This document shows positions 27,596 through 36,105 of a stretch of 64,000 nucleotides of DNA, in pieces. Under the pieces are notes generated by a model. The model worked only from the letters and a program-made list of their open reading frames with translations. It was not told the DNA's origin and did not search any database. The DNA is from Grimontia celer. Its GTDB lineage: Bacteria > Pseudomonadota > Gammaproteobacteria > Enterobacterales > Vibrionaceae. Position numbers and translations under genes: made by a program. How positions within the stretch are numbered: the stretch's first letter is position 1; each line of letters opens with the position of its first letter. The stretch lies in assembly GCF_900055185.1 (NCBI RefSeq), contig NZ_FIZX01000008.1, positions 1 to 64,000 of the forward strand, written 5' to 3'.

Positions 27596-28807
27596 TTAGC
27601 TATCAGCACGTTTCACGACAACTGCCGTACCCATGCCGCCGCCGATGCAAAGCGAAGCAACACCATATGTGCCTTCGCGTTTTTCCAACTCATGAATCAG
27701 TGAAACCAACACGCGGTTACCTGATGCTCCGAGTGGGTGACCCAATGCGATTGCGCCACCATTGACGTTCGCCTTCTCCAAAATGCTGTCAGTGCTTACA
27801 CTGTGTGTGTCCGCCAATTGGTGAACAACACCCAGAGCCTGAGCAGCGAAGGCTTCGTTGAGCTCAAACAGATCCACGTCGGAAATAGATAACTCTGCTT
27901 TTTTCAGAGCTTCTGTTACTGCACCTACAGGGCCAAGGCCCATGATTTTTGGATCTAACCCAACTTGCGCATAGCTGGTGATTTCAGCCAACGGTTTCAA
28001 ACCAAGGCGTTGAACCGCAGCTTCAGAGGCCACGATCACAGCGCTGGCACCGTCGTTTAGACCTGATGCGTTACCCGCAGTAACTGTGCCTTCGCGATTA
28101 AAGGCAGGGCGAAGTTTCGCCAGACCTTCTTGCGTGCAGTCTGCTTTAGGGTATTCATCGGTATCGAAAATGACGGTTTGGCGACGTTGTTGTATTTCAA
28201 CCGGAACGATTTCATTTTTGAAACGACCCGCTTCTACAGCAGCAACGGCCTTTTGTTGGCTCTGCTGTGCATACGCGTCTTGTTGCTCGCGACTTAGGCC
28301 AACGAGTTCAGCAACGTTCTCAGCAGTAACGCCCATGTGATATTGGTTGTAGACGTCTGTCAGGCCATCGTTGATCAGAAGATCTTTGAGGCCGATATCG
28401 CCCATTTTTTGTCCGCCGCGCAGGGAGCCTGACGCTGCGAACGGGATTTGAGACATGTTCTCGACACCAGCTGCCACAACCACTTCTGCGTCGCCGCAGC
28501 GAATGTGTGCAACCGCATCCATGACCGCTTTCATGCCGCTGCCACAAACCATATTGATGGCATAAGCTGGAACGGTTTCTGGTAAGCCCGCATAAATGGC
28601 AGCCTGACGGCCAATGCCCATGCCTTGACCTGCACTGACCACGTTGCCGAGAATAACTTCATTGATGGCGTCTGGGGCAACATTACCTGCTTCCAGAGCA
28701 CCTTTGATTGCAGATGCCGCCAGCTTACCTGCTGGAACATCTTTCAGAGAACCTGTGAATGCACCGATCGCGGTACGCTTAGCCGCGACAATATACACTT
28801 TTTCCAT
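27596..28807 (-). CDS. phaA: acetyl-CoA acetyltransferase (beta-ketothiolase)
   Basis: PhaA condenses two acetyl-CoA into acetoacetyl-CoA for PHB synthesis. The 403-residue thiolase has the acyl-enzyme Cys in NMVCGSGMKAV (~88), the signature GGAIALGHPLGASG with the catalytic His (~358), and the second Cys in SLCIGGGMGTA (~388). It lies 16 bases downstream of phaB and 48 upstream of the phasin start, in one operon. Confidence 0.94.
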   Translation of the reverse strand: MEKVYIVAAKRTAIGAFTGSLKDVPAGKLAASAIKGALEAGNVAPDAINEVILGNVVSAGQGMGIGRQAAIYAGLPETVPAYAINMVCGSGMKAVMDAVAHIRCGDAEVVVAAGVENMSQIPFAASGSLRGGQKMGDIGLKDLLINDGLTDVYNQYHMGVTAENVAELVGLSREQQDAYAQQSQQKAVAAVEAGRFKNEIVPVEIQQRRQTVIFDTDEYPKADCTQEGLAKLRPAFNREGTVTAGNASGLNDGASAVIVASEAAVQRLGLKPLAEITSYAQVGLDPKIMGLGPVGAVTEALKKAELSISDVDLFELNEAFAAQALGVVHQLADTHSVSTDSILEKANVNGGAIALGHPLGASGNRVLVSLIHELEKREGTYGVASLCIGGGMGTAVVVKRADS

Positions 28808-28823
28808 GTGTAACCTTTCCCAA

Positions 28824-29564
28824 TTAGTTCATGTACAAGCCGCCGTTGACCGACAGCGTTTCCCCGGTGATGTAAGCACCTGCATCACTAGCAAGATACG
28901 CGACTGCATCTGCAATTTCTTCCGGACGAGCCAGTCGCTTCATTGGAATCTCACTTTTGATAGATTCCAGCACTTCATCGCGCATAGCTTCTACCATTGG
29001 GGTTGCTGTGTAGCCAGGGGCAACGACGTTAGCGGTCACACCGTATCTTGCACCTTCAAACGCCAGAGACTTGGTGAAGCCAATCATGCCTGCTTTTGCA
29101 GCTGCGTAGTTGGTTTGACCAAACTGACCTTTCAGGCCGTTAACAGATGAGATATTGACCACGCGGCCACCGCCTTTCTCGCACATAGCAGCAAAGAGAG
29201 GTTGGGTTACGTTGAAAAGGCTATTGAGATTGGTATCGATAACAGCGTGCCAGTTATCTGCCGCCATTTTCTTGAAAAGACCATCTCGGGTGATACCCGC
29301 GTTATTGATGATAACGTCGATAGTGCCTTCTTCTTCAAGAAGCTTGGGGAGACGCTCTGCACATTCAGCTGTGTTGGTCACATCAAGTTCAAATAAGCGT
29401 ACCTGATCTGAATCGAATTTCTTCTCTTCAAACCACTCCTCAGCACACTGAAGGTTCCCGGTGAAGTAGGTAGCAATCACGCGATAGCCCTGACTTACCA
29501 ATTTTTCAGTGATCGCCGAGCCGATACCACCTTTTGAACCGGTGATGAGCGCGAGTTTCTTCAT
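28824..29564 (-). CDS. phaB: acetoacetyl-CoA reductase
   Basis: PhaB reduces acetoacetyl-CoA to (R)-3-hydroxybutyryl-CoA with NADPH. From ATG 29564 it has 246 residues, the same length I recall for Cupriavidus PhaB. It is a short-chain dehydrogenase with cofactor motif TGSKGGIGSAI (~7-17), NNAG, catalytic Ser in NISSVNG, and YAAAK (Tyr-x-x-x-Lys). GGAG seven bases before this ATG decides the start over the longer upstream frame. It is the first gene of the pha operon. Confidence 0.93.
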   Translation of the reverse strand: MKKLALITGSKGGIGSAITEKLVSQGYRVIATYFTGNLQCAEEWFEEKKFDSDQVRLFELDVTNTAECAERLPKLLEEEGTIDVIINNAGITRDGLFKKMAADNWHAVIDTNLNSLFNVTQPLFAAMCEKGGGRVVNISSVNGLKGQFGQTNYAAAKAGMIGFTKSLAFEGARYGVTANVVAPGYTATPMVEAMRDEVLESIKSEIPMKRLARPEEIADAVAYLASDAGAYITGETLSVNGGLYMN

Positions 29565-29767
29565 TGTTGACTCCATTCTTAACAACAAGCAATTGAACTT
29601 TGACCCCTGTAACTGCATTTGGTTATCCAAAAATACAGGCACCTGTAATTTTTTAGTTTTAGCGCGTAAGGGTTGAGACTATGGAAACTCATCTAGTCTC
29701 GAATTTAGAATAATTATTATGTGTGATGGTTTTATGACCACCGGAATTAAAGATATACAATCTTATG

Positions 29768-29866
29768 AGTAAGGCAAAAGGAATTAGGGGAGAATTATAG
29801 AAACAAGATCTTGATCTACAACAAAACACCATAAGTTAACGTGATGTTAATTTATGGTTTTTATTT
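29768..29866 (+). ncRNA. candidate small RNA upstream of phaB
   Basis: Inferred from an orphan Rho-independent terminator. Upstream lies a possible promoter, ATGACC (29734-29739), 16 bp, TACAAT (29756-29761), which would give an RNA of about 100 bases. No plus-strand gene precedes the terminator since tcdA, 4.5 kb away and itself terminated. The RNA would be divergent from phaB. I recognise no known family. The hairpin could instead be a minus-strand terminator. Confidence 0.3.
29829..29866 (+). terminator. orphan Rho-independent terminator
   Basis: A 12-bp stem, CCATAAGTTAAC (29829-29840) with GTTAATTTATGG (29846-29857), one G-T pair, loop GTGAT, followed by TTTTTATTT. The minus-strand tail (TGTTTTGTTGT) is weaker, so plus-strand use is favoured although no gene ends here on that strand. 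Confidence 0.75.
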
Positions 29867-30072
29867 GGATCTATTAGGGTGGGAATTGTGTTTAATAAGC
29901 AATTTTCTTATTTTGTTCACCATTTATTGATGCGTTAAATAGGTATTTTTACTGCTCAAAAATGCACCAAATGAATTTAAGAAAGAAACTTCTGACTCTG
30001 CAAATGCAAACATAGAATAATTGACCGACCTCTCAGGTTTAAAGTGTCACCTGTACGGTAAAGTGGTCAGAT

Positions 30073-30103
30073 AAAGCGGTGAATTTGTAGCGAAAACACC
30101 GCT
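30073..30103 (-). terminator. probable csdE terminator
   Basis: AGCGGTG (30075-30081) pairs with CACCGCT (30097-30103) across a 15-base loop, 13 bases after the csdE stop. The minus-strand tail is TTAT, so the terminator is weak. Confidence 0.5.
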
Positions 30104-30115
30104 GTAGGTCAGGTT

Positions 30116-30541
30116 CTATAAGGCTTTTAGCTGATTAATGATGGCGTGGACACCATTGCTTCGGGATTGGCTGATATGGCCGAGAAGATCCATTGCTTCC
30201 AGGTAGCTCTCGAAATCAAATGAAAGAATATCTTCTTTGGACTTTCTTTCGACAGCAGCAAGAATTATCGCTAACAATCCTTTAACAATTCTTGCGTCGG
30301 AATCAGCAGAGAAAAAGTAGACTCCCTCGCAATTTTTCCATGTAAGCCAAACTTTGCTTTCACATCCAGGTACGGAAATACTGTCGGCTTTTAATGTTTC
30401 ATCCATGGTTGGTAGCTTTTTTCCCATCTGAATAACCAGACGGTATTTATCTTCCCAGCTTCTACATTTCAACATCTGATTCAAAATGTCATCAGTAGAA
30501 ATGTCAGAGCCAAATGGATGTGATGGCAATATGTTTGTCAT
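30116..30541 (-). CDS. csdE: sulfur acceptor protein CsdE
   Basis: CsdE is a SufE-like protein that accepts persulfide sulfur from the cysteine desulfurase CsdA. The 141-residue protein has the active-site Cys in ADSISVPGCESKVWL (~60), the MGKKLP segment and the LLGHISQSRSNGVHAI C-terminal helix of the family. It follows csdA by 39 bases on the same strand. Confidence 0.93.
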   Translation of the reverse strand: MTNILPSHPFGSDISTDDILNQMLKCRSWEDKYRLVIQMGKKLPTMDETLKADSISVPGCESKVWLTWKNCEGVYFFSADSDARIVKGLLAIILAAVERKSKEDILSFDFESYLEAMDLLGHISQSRSNGVHAIINQLKAL

Positions 30542-30580
30542 GGGTTAACTCAATGGTTAGCGAAAAAGACTGTCGATATT

Positions 30581-31804
30581 TTAAAGCAAATCACAGGCTT
30601 TCTGAATGGCGGCGACGCAGCGTGATATGTCGTCTTCGGTGTTGTATAGGGCAATAGAAATACGCACACAACCATTAATGCCAAGTGCATCCATCAATGG
30701 ATGGGCACAGTGATGTCCAGAACGCACCGCAATACCCTGTTGATCCAGTAAGGTGGCGATGTCGGAGTGATGGACGCCATCGACGGTGAATGCAACGACA
30801 CTGGCTCCGTGTTGTAACCCGATGATGCGCAGATCTTCGATATTTTGGATACCTTCGACCAGCTGGTTCTGCAGCGCTGCAATATGCGCTTCTGCCCCTT
30901 TATGGTCAATGTTGGCCAGCCAGTGAATAGCTTCCCCCAGTGAAATGGCACCTGCGACATTGGGAGTGCCTGCCTCAAACTTCGCTGGAGATTCCGCATA
31001 CTGGGTGCCGGAAAAACTGACTTTCTCTACCATTTTTCCCCCGCCGTGCCACGGTGGCATCGTTTCCAGCAGGGAAGGCCTGCCATAAAGTGCACCGATC
31101 CCAGCAGGCGCAAACAGCTTGTGACCAGAGAAAACATAGAAGTCGGCATTCATGGTTGTCACATCAACGTTCTCATGCACCACGGCCTGCGCGCCATCAA
31201 CCACCACAATTGCGCCTGCCAAATGGGCTTTCTCAATGACCGCTTCAACGGGATTTCTTGTACCTGTGACGTTGCTGATATGCGCAATGCACAGCATTCG
31301 TGTTCTAGACGTCAGCAGGTTATCCAGTTCAGCCAGTTCTAACTGACAAGTCTCCGGGTTAACTGGCCACTTAACCACGTTTGCACCGGTTTGCTCTGCC
31401 ACTATCTGCCAGGGAACGATGTTGGCGTGGTGTTCCATTTCAGTCACGATGATCTCATCGCCAGGTTGAAGGTTTTGCCGGGCGTAGGTCTGTGCAATCA
31501 GATTGAGTGCTTCTGTTGCACCACGCGTCCAGACAATGCCTTCGACGGGGGCATTCAGGAAGTCAGCGACAGTCTGGCGCGCCGCTTCAAAGCGGTTGGT
31601 TGCTGATGCTGTCAGTGAGTGAGAACCACGATGCACATTGGCATTGGCACCGGAATAGTATTGGCTAATGCTCTCGATCACCGCCCGTGGTTTTTGAGAC
31701 GTGGCAGCACTGTCCAGATAAACAAGTGGCTGGCTATGGATATGCTGATCCAGCGATGGAAAATCGCGTCGGATGGTATCTACGTCAAAAGGGCGGTTGG
31801 TCAT
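30581..31804 (-). CDS. csdA: cysteine desulfurase CsdA
   Basis: A PLP-dependent class V aminotransferase-fold enzyme that removes sulfur from cysteine (or sulfinate from cysteine sulfinate). The 407-residue protein has the PLP Lys in DFYVFSGHKLFAPAGIGALYG and the catalytic loop Cys in VRSGHHCAHPLMDALG. It is the group II (SufS/CsdA) type. It is co-transcribed with csdE, and the pair supports TcdA-dependent tRNA modification in E. coli. It has gcvB upstream on the same strand, as E. coli does apart from ygdI, which is missing here. Confidence 0.94.
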   Translation of the reverse strand: MTNRPFDVDTIRRDFPSLDQHIHSQPLVYLDSAATSQKPRAVIESISQYYSGANANVHRGSHSLTASATNRFEAARQTVADFLNAPVEGIVWTRGATEALNLIAQTYARQNLQPGDEIIVTEMEHHANIVPWQIVAEQTGANVVKWPVNPETCQLELAELDNLLTSRTRMLCIAHISNVTGTRNPVEAVIEKAHLAGAIVVVDGAQAVVHENVDVTTMNADFYVFSGHKLFAPAGIGALYGRPSLLETMPPWHGGGKMVEKVSFSGTQYAESPAKFEAGTPNVAGAISLGEAIHWLANIDHKGAEAHIAALQNQLVEGIQNIEDLRIIGLQHGASVVAFTVDGVHHSDIATLLDQQGIAVRSGHHCAHPLMDALGINGCVRISIALYNTEDDISRCVAAIQKACDLL

Positions 31805-31917
31805 GATTTTGATTTCACTTCACTGACTCAGTAATGGAGGCGAATGATCGCTTTTTCGTAATATTAACTCAAGAGAAAGTAATGGATGTGAAATGGTTTC
31901 AGGACGAAACGAAAGGC

Positions 31918-32099
31918 AAAAAAAAGCACCGGGCAATTTGCTCAGTGCTACGACAAATTTTTTGATTGATAGGATTCAAAAAATACAGCAAGTATGAAAG
32001 GTAGATGTCTCTACCGAATTTCGGCGGTGCCGAAATATGCAAACACAACATCGCAACCACAAAACTTGTCGTACGTAGGGAACGATAATCCCGTGGTGC
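31918..32099 (-). ncRNA. gcvB: small regulatory RNA GcvB
   Basis: The minus strand between csdA and gcvA carries the features of GcvB. There is a G/U-rich seed GUUGCGAUGUUGUGUUUGC (~32036-32054), nearly identical to the E. coli R1 region. A short GGUAG-loop-CUACC stem follows, then a 3' terminator AGCAC...GUGCU with eight T residues (31918-31950). GcvB is Hfq-dependent and represses many amino-acid transporter mRNAs. A promoter TTGTTC-17-TATAGT ends at 32106, putting the start near 32099. It is divergent from gcvA, its activator, exactly as in E. coli. Confidence 0.9.
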
Positions 32100-32187
32100 G
32101 CGCAAACTATAGGTTTTCTCTAGAGCCAGAACAATCGACATTTTATAATACTGTTCATTAGAAAAACTTATTCATTAAGGACGCACT

Positions 32188-33093
32188 ATGGCCCGACGTC
32201 TCCCCCCTCTCAATTCGCTCCGCGTTTTTGAAGCAGCTGCCCGCCATCTAAGTTTTACCCGCGCCGCTGAGGAGCTGTTTGTGACTCAGGCTGCGGTGAG
32301 TCATCAGATAAAAGCACTGGAAGAATTTCTTGGTTTAAAGCTGTTTCGACGCCGTAATCGCTCGCTACTTTTGACGGAAGAAGGTCAAAGTTATTTTCTT
32401 GATATCAAGGATATATTTACCTCTTTGGCTGATGCCACAGACAGAGTGCTGGAACGTGGTGCGAAAGGAGCGCTGACTATCAGTCTGCCGCCAAGTTTTG
32501 CGATTCAGTGGCTGGTACCTCGCCTGGCGGACTTTAACCAGCAACACCCAGAGATTGATGTGCGCATTAAAGCGGTAGACATGGAAGATGGTTCGCTGAC
32601 TGACGATGTTGATGTGGCAATTTACTACGGGAGAGGGAATTGGCCAGGACTGCGCTGCGACGAGCTTTATCCGGAGTTTCTGCTGCCAGTGTGCAGCCCT
32701 GCAGTACTCAATGGGCCTAAGCCACTCCATAGTCTAGAAGATTTGAAGCATCATACTTTACTTCATGACAGAACAAGAAAGGATTGGAAGACTTACGCTA
32801 AGTACTATCAGATTAGTGACATTAATCTAAACTATGGCCCGATTTTTAGTCATTCCACCATGGTGCTTCAGGCTGCGGCACTGGGGCAGGGCATCGCATT
32901 GAGTAACAATGTACTCGCGCAGCCAGAGTTGGAATCTGGCAGACTGGTATGTCCGTTTGAGCATTTCTTAATGAGTAAGAATGCGTTTTATCTCGTCAGC
33001 CAACAAAAAGATGCGGATTCAGGCCGTATCGCTGCATTTAGGGAATGGGTATTGGCGAAAGCTGCTGCCGAACAGGAGAGTATATCTTCATGA
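32188..33093 (+). CDS. gcvA: glycine cleavage regulator GcvA
   Basis: A 301-residue LysR-type regulator matching GcvA, the activator of the glycine-cleavage operon and of gcvB. The helix-turn-helix region reads PPLNSLRVFEAAARHLSFTRAAEELFVTQAAVSHQIKALEE, and GPIFSHSTMVLQAAALGQGIALSNNVLAQPELESGRLVCPF follows in the effector domain. AAGGA precedes the ATG. A TATAAT hexamer lies at 32144-32149. The 3' end overlaps the hydrolase gene by ATGA, so it heads an operon with that gene and ygdD. Confidence 0.93.
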   Translation: MARRLPPLNSLRVFEAAARHLSFTRAAEELFVTQAAVSHQIKALEEFLGLKLFRRRNRSLLLTEEGQSYFLDIKDIFTSLADATDRVLERGAKGALTISLPPSFAIQWLVPRLADFNQQHPEIDVRIKAVDMEDGSLTDDVDVAIYYGRGNWPGLRCDELYPEFLLPVCSPAVLNGPKPLHSLEDLKHHTLLHDRTRKDWKTYAKYYQISDINLNYGPIFSHSTMVLQAAALGQGIALSNNVLAQPELESGRLVCPFEHFLMSKNAFYLVSQQKDADSGRIAAFREWVLAKAAAEQESISS

Positions 33094-33725
33094 GTGAATT
33101 TTCAGAACAGCGTGTGTTGATTGATGGCCCAGTATCTGCCGAGCATACTTTTATTTTTGCCCATGGTGCCGGAGCTGGCATGGAACATGATTTCATGGCG
33201 GAAGTGGCAGAGATGATTGCTGATCACGGCATTCGTGTCGTGCGTTTCAATTTTCCTTACATGGTCAAACGCGCTGAGGATGGTAAGAAACGCCCGCCAG
33301 ATCGTGCGCCTAAACTACTGGAAGCATTTAAAGAAGTGATTGCTGAATATCGTACAGAGAAGACGGTCATTGGCGGAAAATCCATGGGGGGACGAATGGC
33401 GAGCCACCTTGCTGATGTCGAGGGACTAAAAGGCATAGCCTGTCTGGGCTTTCCTTTTCACCCGCCAGGTAAGCCAGAAAAAGACAAGGGTGAGCATCTT
33501 GCCGATTTGTCACTTTCCACGCTGATCTTGCAAGGGGAGCGAGACACCTTTGGTAACCGTGCTGAACTGGAAGGCTATCGATTGTCAGATAAGGTCACTC
33601 TCACGTTCATTCCAGATGGGGATCACAGTTTCAAACCGCGAAAAGCATCGGGTCACACCGAAACCGGTAACCGTCAGATGGCAGCTGATCATATTGCGGC
33701 GTTTATCAAAGAGGTGTGCCAATGA
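33090..33725 (+). CDS. alpha/beta hydrolase, KANL3/Tex30-like
   Basis: A 211-residue alpha/beta-hydrolase-fold protein of the KANL3/Tex30-like group. It has FIFAHGAGAGMEHDFM near the N-terminus, nucleophile Ser in VIGGKSMGGRMAS (~97), a probable Asp in LQGERDTFG and His in PDGDHSFKPRK. The substrate is unknown. ATG 33090 has CAGGAGAG upstream and overlaps the gcvA stop by 4 bp; it overlaps ygdD by 4 bp at its own end. E. coli has gcvA next to ygdD directly, so this gene is an addition within a translationally coupled operon. Confidence 0.85.
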   Translation: MSEFSEQRVLIDGPVSAEHTFIFAHGAGAGMEHDFMAEVAEMIADHGIRVVRFNFPYMVKRAEDGKKRPPDRAPKLLEAFKEVIAEYRTEKTVIGGKSMGGRMASHLADVEGLKGIACLGFPFHPPGKPEKDKGEHLADLSLSTLILQGERDTFGNRAELEGYRLSDKVTLTFIPDGDHSFKPRKASGHTETGNRQMAADHIAAFIKEVCQ

Positions 33726-34096
33726 ATGGTCGTCAATATGCCTCGCTTGGTTGTGTGTTTGCTGGTATTGCGGTTGCGCTTGGCGCATTTGCGGCTCACG
33801 CCTTAAAAGCGCAGCTTCCCGCTTATGAGCTCTCTATCATTGAGAAGGGTGTTCAGTATCAGTTCTGGCATGCACTGGCATTGCTCGCTCTCGGGCTTTG
33901 GTATCGAACTCAGCCACAGCGTCTGCTCTCCATTGCGTGTGGGTTTATTGTGGTAGGAATTCTCTGCTTTAGTGGTAGTTTGTATGGCTTGGCGCTGACA
34001 GATTGGCGATGGCTTTGGCCTATTACTCCGCTGGGAGGCACTTGCTTTTTGGTTGGTTGGTTACTCGCGGCAGTCTCTCTCTGGCGCAAAGCTTGA
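33722..34096 (+). CDS. ygdD: DUF423 membrane protein YgdD
   Basis: A 124-residue protein with four predicted membrane helices, matching the DUF423 (YgdD) family: LGAFAAHALKAQLP near the N-terminus, VQYQFWHALALLALGL, FSGSLYGLALT and WPITPLGGTCFLVGWLL. Function is unknown. ATG 33722 overlaps the preceding stop by 4 bp. The gcvA-ygdD-rlmM order is as in E. coli. Confidence 0.9.
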   Translation: MNGRQYASLGCVFAGIAVALGAFAAHALKAQLPAYELSIIEKGVQYQFWHALALLALGLWYRTQPQRLLSIACGFIVVGILCFSGSLYGLALTDWRWLWPITPLGGTCFLVGWLLAAVSLWRKA

Positions 34097-34153
34097 GTTC
34101 AGCACCTTGCTTCATCATAATGTCGCGTCATTTTTATAGGTAGCAGGCCCGAG

Positions 34154-35221
34154 ATGAACCAGATTTTATTGTATTGCCGCCAGGGCTTTGAAAAAGAGTG
34201 TGCGGGTGAGATTCAGGACAAAGCGACAGGAGTCGAAGTGTATGGTTTCCCACGTGTGGAAAAGAACACTGGCTACGTGCTGTTTGAGTGTTACCAGCAA
34301 GGCGATGCAGAAAAACTGCTTCAGACGTTGCCGCTGACCTCACTGATTTTTGCGCGTCAGATGATTGCGGTTGTGGATACCCTGAATGATTTGGATCCGG
34401 GTGACCGTATTTCACCGATTCTGGCGCTTGGCGGTGAACTGCCAAAATGTGGTGATATCCGCGTGGAAACGCCGGATACAGCGCAAGCGAAAGAGCTGCT
34501 GAAATTCTGCCGAAAATTCACCGTGCCATTGCGTCAGGCATTGCGTAAACGCGGTGTATTGCTGGCAAAAGACAACCCGAAAAAACCGGTGCTGCATGTG
34601 TGTTTCACTGCGCCGGGCTGCTGTTTCGTCGGATACTCACTGTCGAACAACAACTCACCTCACTATATGGGTATTCATCGCCTGAAGTTCCCAGCCGATG
34701 CGCCAAGCCGTTCAACACTGAAGCTTGAAGAAGCCTTTCATGCTTTTATTCCGCGAGATGAATGGGATGAACGATTGGCACCGGGAATGTGGGCGGTTGA
34801 TCTTGGTGCTTGTCCGGGTGGCTGGACGTATCAACTGGTGAAGCGCTCTATGTTCGTTCACGCTGTTGATAACGGCGCGATGGCGGAAAGCCTCATGGAA
34901 ACCGGTCAGGTGAAATACCATGCTGCCGACGGCTTTAAGTTCGAGCCGCCGCGTAAAAACGTGACCTGGTTAGTGTGCGACATGATTGAAAAGCCTTACC
35001 GGGTTGCACAACTGATGGGTGAGTGGCTGATTGAAGGCTGGGCGAAAGAAACTATCTTTAACCTGAAATTGCCAATGAATCGCCGTTTTGAGCAGGTGAA
35101 AGACGATCTGCAGAATCTGAAAAAGTTTCTGATTGAAAACGGCCTGAAATTCGAGATGCAGGCAAAGCATCTTTATCATGACCGAGAAGAAATCACGGTT
35201 CATATTCGTGTATTGAAATAA
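34154..35221 (+). CDS. rlmM: 23S rRNA 2'-O-ribose methyltransferase RlmM
   Basis: RlmM methylates the ribose of C2498 in 23S rRNA using SAM. The 355-residue protein has an N-terminal THUMP-like region, then a Rossmann methyltransferase domain with [21 protein letters not shown] (~213-233), VHAVDNGAM and [14 protein letters not shown]-type tetrad is suggested by [13 protein letters not shown] and [11 protein letters not shown]. It is monocistronic with a strong bidirectional terminator. Confidence 0.95.
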   Translation: MNQILLYCRQGFEKECAGEIQDKATGVEVYGFPRVEKNTGYVLFECYQQGDAEKLLQTLPLTSLIFARQMIAVVDTLNDLDPGDRISPILALGGELPKCGDIRVETPDTAQAKELLKFCRKFTVPLRQALRKRGVLLAKDNPKKPVLHVCFTAPGCCFVGYSLSNNNSPHYMGIHRLKFPADAPSRSTLKLEEAFHAFIPRDEWDERLAPGMWAVDLGACPGGWTYQLVKRSMFVHAVDNGAMAESLMETGQVKYHAADGFKFEPPRKNVTWLVCDMIEKPYRVAQLMGEWLIEGWAKETIFNLKLPMNRRFEQVKDDLQNLKKFLIENGLKFEMQAKHLYHDREEITVHIRVLK

Positions 35222-35222
35222 C

Positions 35223-35250
35223 AAGAAGGCAGCCAATCGGCTGCCTTCTT
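35223..35250. terminator. bidirectional terminator rlmM / xni
   Basis: A perfect 12-bp stem AAGAAGGCAGCC/GGCTGCCTTCTT with an AATC loop lies between convergent genes. Confidence 0.9.
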
Positions 35251-35271
35251 TACATTTGGGCTTTGCAAGAG

Positions 35272-36042
35272 TTAGGGAGCGGTGTAGCGGATATCCTGAA
35301 GGTTAAAACCCAAAGTTATGTCCGTTTTTAGTGTTGCCACCTGCTTGCAACGAAGTGCCAGTTCTTTTGTGCCTTCCAGCTTTTTCTGCCATTTAGGCTC
35401 AACATCTTCTGCTGCATATAGTTGCTCCAAAGTACCGTAGCGTTGCAGTAGGGTCGACGCCGTTTTCGGGCCAATACCCGGCACGCCTGATACGCCGCTT
35501 GAACTAATACCTGTCAGCCCCCAGTAATCAGTCAGTTGTTGAGGCTGAACGGCAAACTCTTTTTCAATAAACGGACTGTCGAGCCAGCGCTGCTGGAAAT
35601 AATCGCGTATGCGCAGCGTTGGTTGTAGTAACTGGCAATAGCCTTTGTCGGTGGAAACGATTGTAACCTGACCATCTCTGCTGGCGACTTTGATAGCGAG
35701 AGTGGCAATCATGTCGTCGGCTTCGTCGCCGGACGAAAGCAGCGAATCAATACCCATATCCCAAAGCGCATCCTGAATTTTATCCAGTCCAGCTTGCAGG
35801 GCTTCAGGCATGGGCTTTCGACCCAGCTTGTACTCCGGAACCAGTTCTGCGCGCCAGCCTCTGTCCTGCTCAGTATGATCGAACACAGCGACAATGTGGG
35901 TGGGCTCTGAAGAGCGGATAATCTTGGTCAATGCGCGGTTGCAGACTTGGATCGTCGAGGCGATATCTTCCGGATCTGGCTGCGCAGCGTGCACCCGGCG
36001 GATGAGGTTCATGGCATCAATGACGACAAGGTGAATTGACAT
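35272..36042 (-). CDS. xni: flap endonuclease Xni (ExoIX)
   Basis: A 256-residue structure-specific 5' nuclease (FEN family) without a polymerase domain. Acidic metal-site motifs are VVIDAMNLIRR, FDHTEQDRGWRAELVPEYKLGRK, SSGDEADDMIATLA and STDKGYCQLL. The helix-hairpin-helix GVSGVPGIGPKTASTLLQRYG lies at ~180-200. It is thought to process flaps and overlaps with PolI 5' nuclease. A terminator separates it from ppnN upstream. Confidence 0.94.
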   Translation of the reverse strand: MSIHLVVIDAMNLIRRVHAAQPDPEDIASTIQVCNRALTKIIRSSEPTHIVAVFDHTEQDRGWRAELVPEYKLGRKPMPEALQAGLDKIQDALWDMGIDSLLSSGDEADDMIATLAIKVASRDGQVTIVSTDKGYCQLLQPTLRIRDYFQQRWLDSPFIEKEFAVQPQQLTDYWGLTGISSSGVSGVPGIGPKTASTLLQRYGTLEQLYAAEDVEPKWQKKLEGTKELALRCKQVATLKTDITLGFNLQDIRYTAP

Positions 36043-36053
36043 GGATTACCCAA

Positions 36054-36078
36054 ATAAAAATGGCCCGTTGGGGCCATT
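36054..36078 (-). terminator. terminator of ppnN
   Basis: AATGGCCC (36059-36066) pairs with GGGCCATT (36071-36078), followed on the minus strand by TTTTTATTT. It lies between ppnN and xni. Confidence 0.88.
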
Positions 36079-36105
36079 CTAATTGCTTGAGAGATAAATG
36101 AAAGC

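Larger units (their letters stand above)
29565..30115. other. AT-rich gap upstream of phaB
   Basis: About 550 bp with no protein-coding gene. It must contain the pha operon promoter (leftward). It also holds a strong orphan terminator on the plus strand (29829-29866), a candidate small RNA ahead of it, and the csdE terminator at the right end. Composition is clearly more AT-rich than the flanking genes. Confidence 0.6.
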
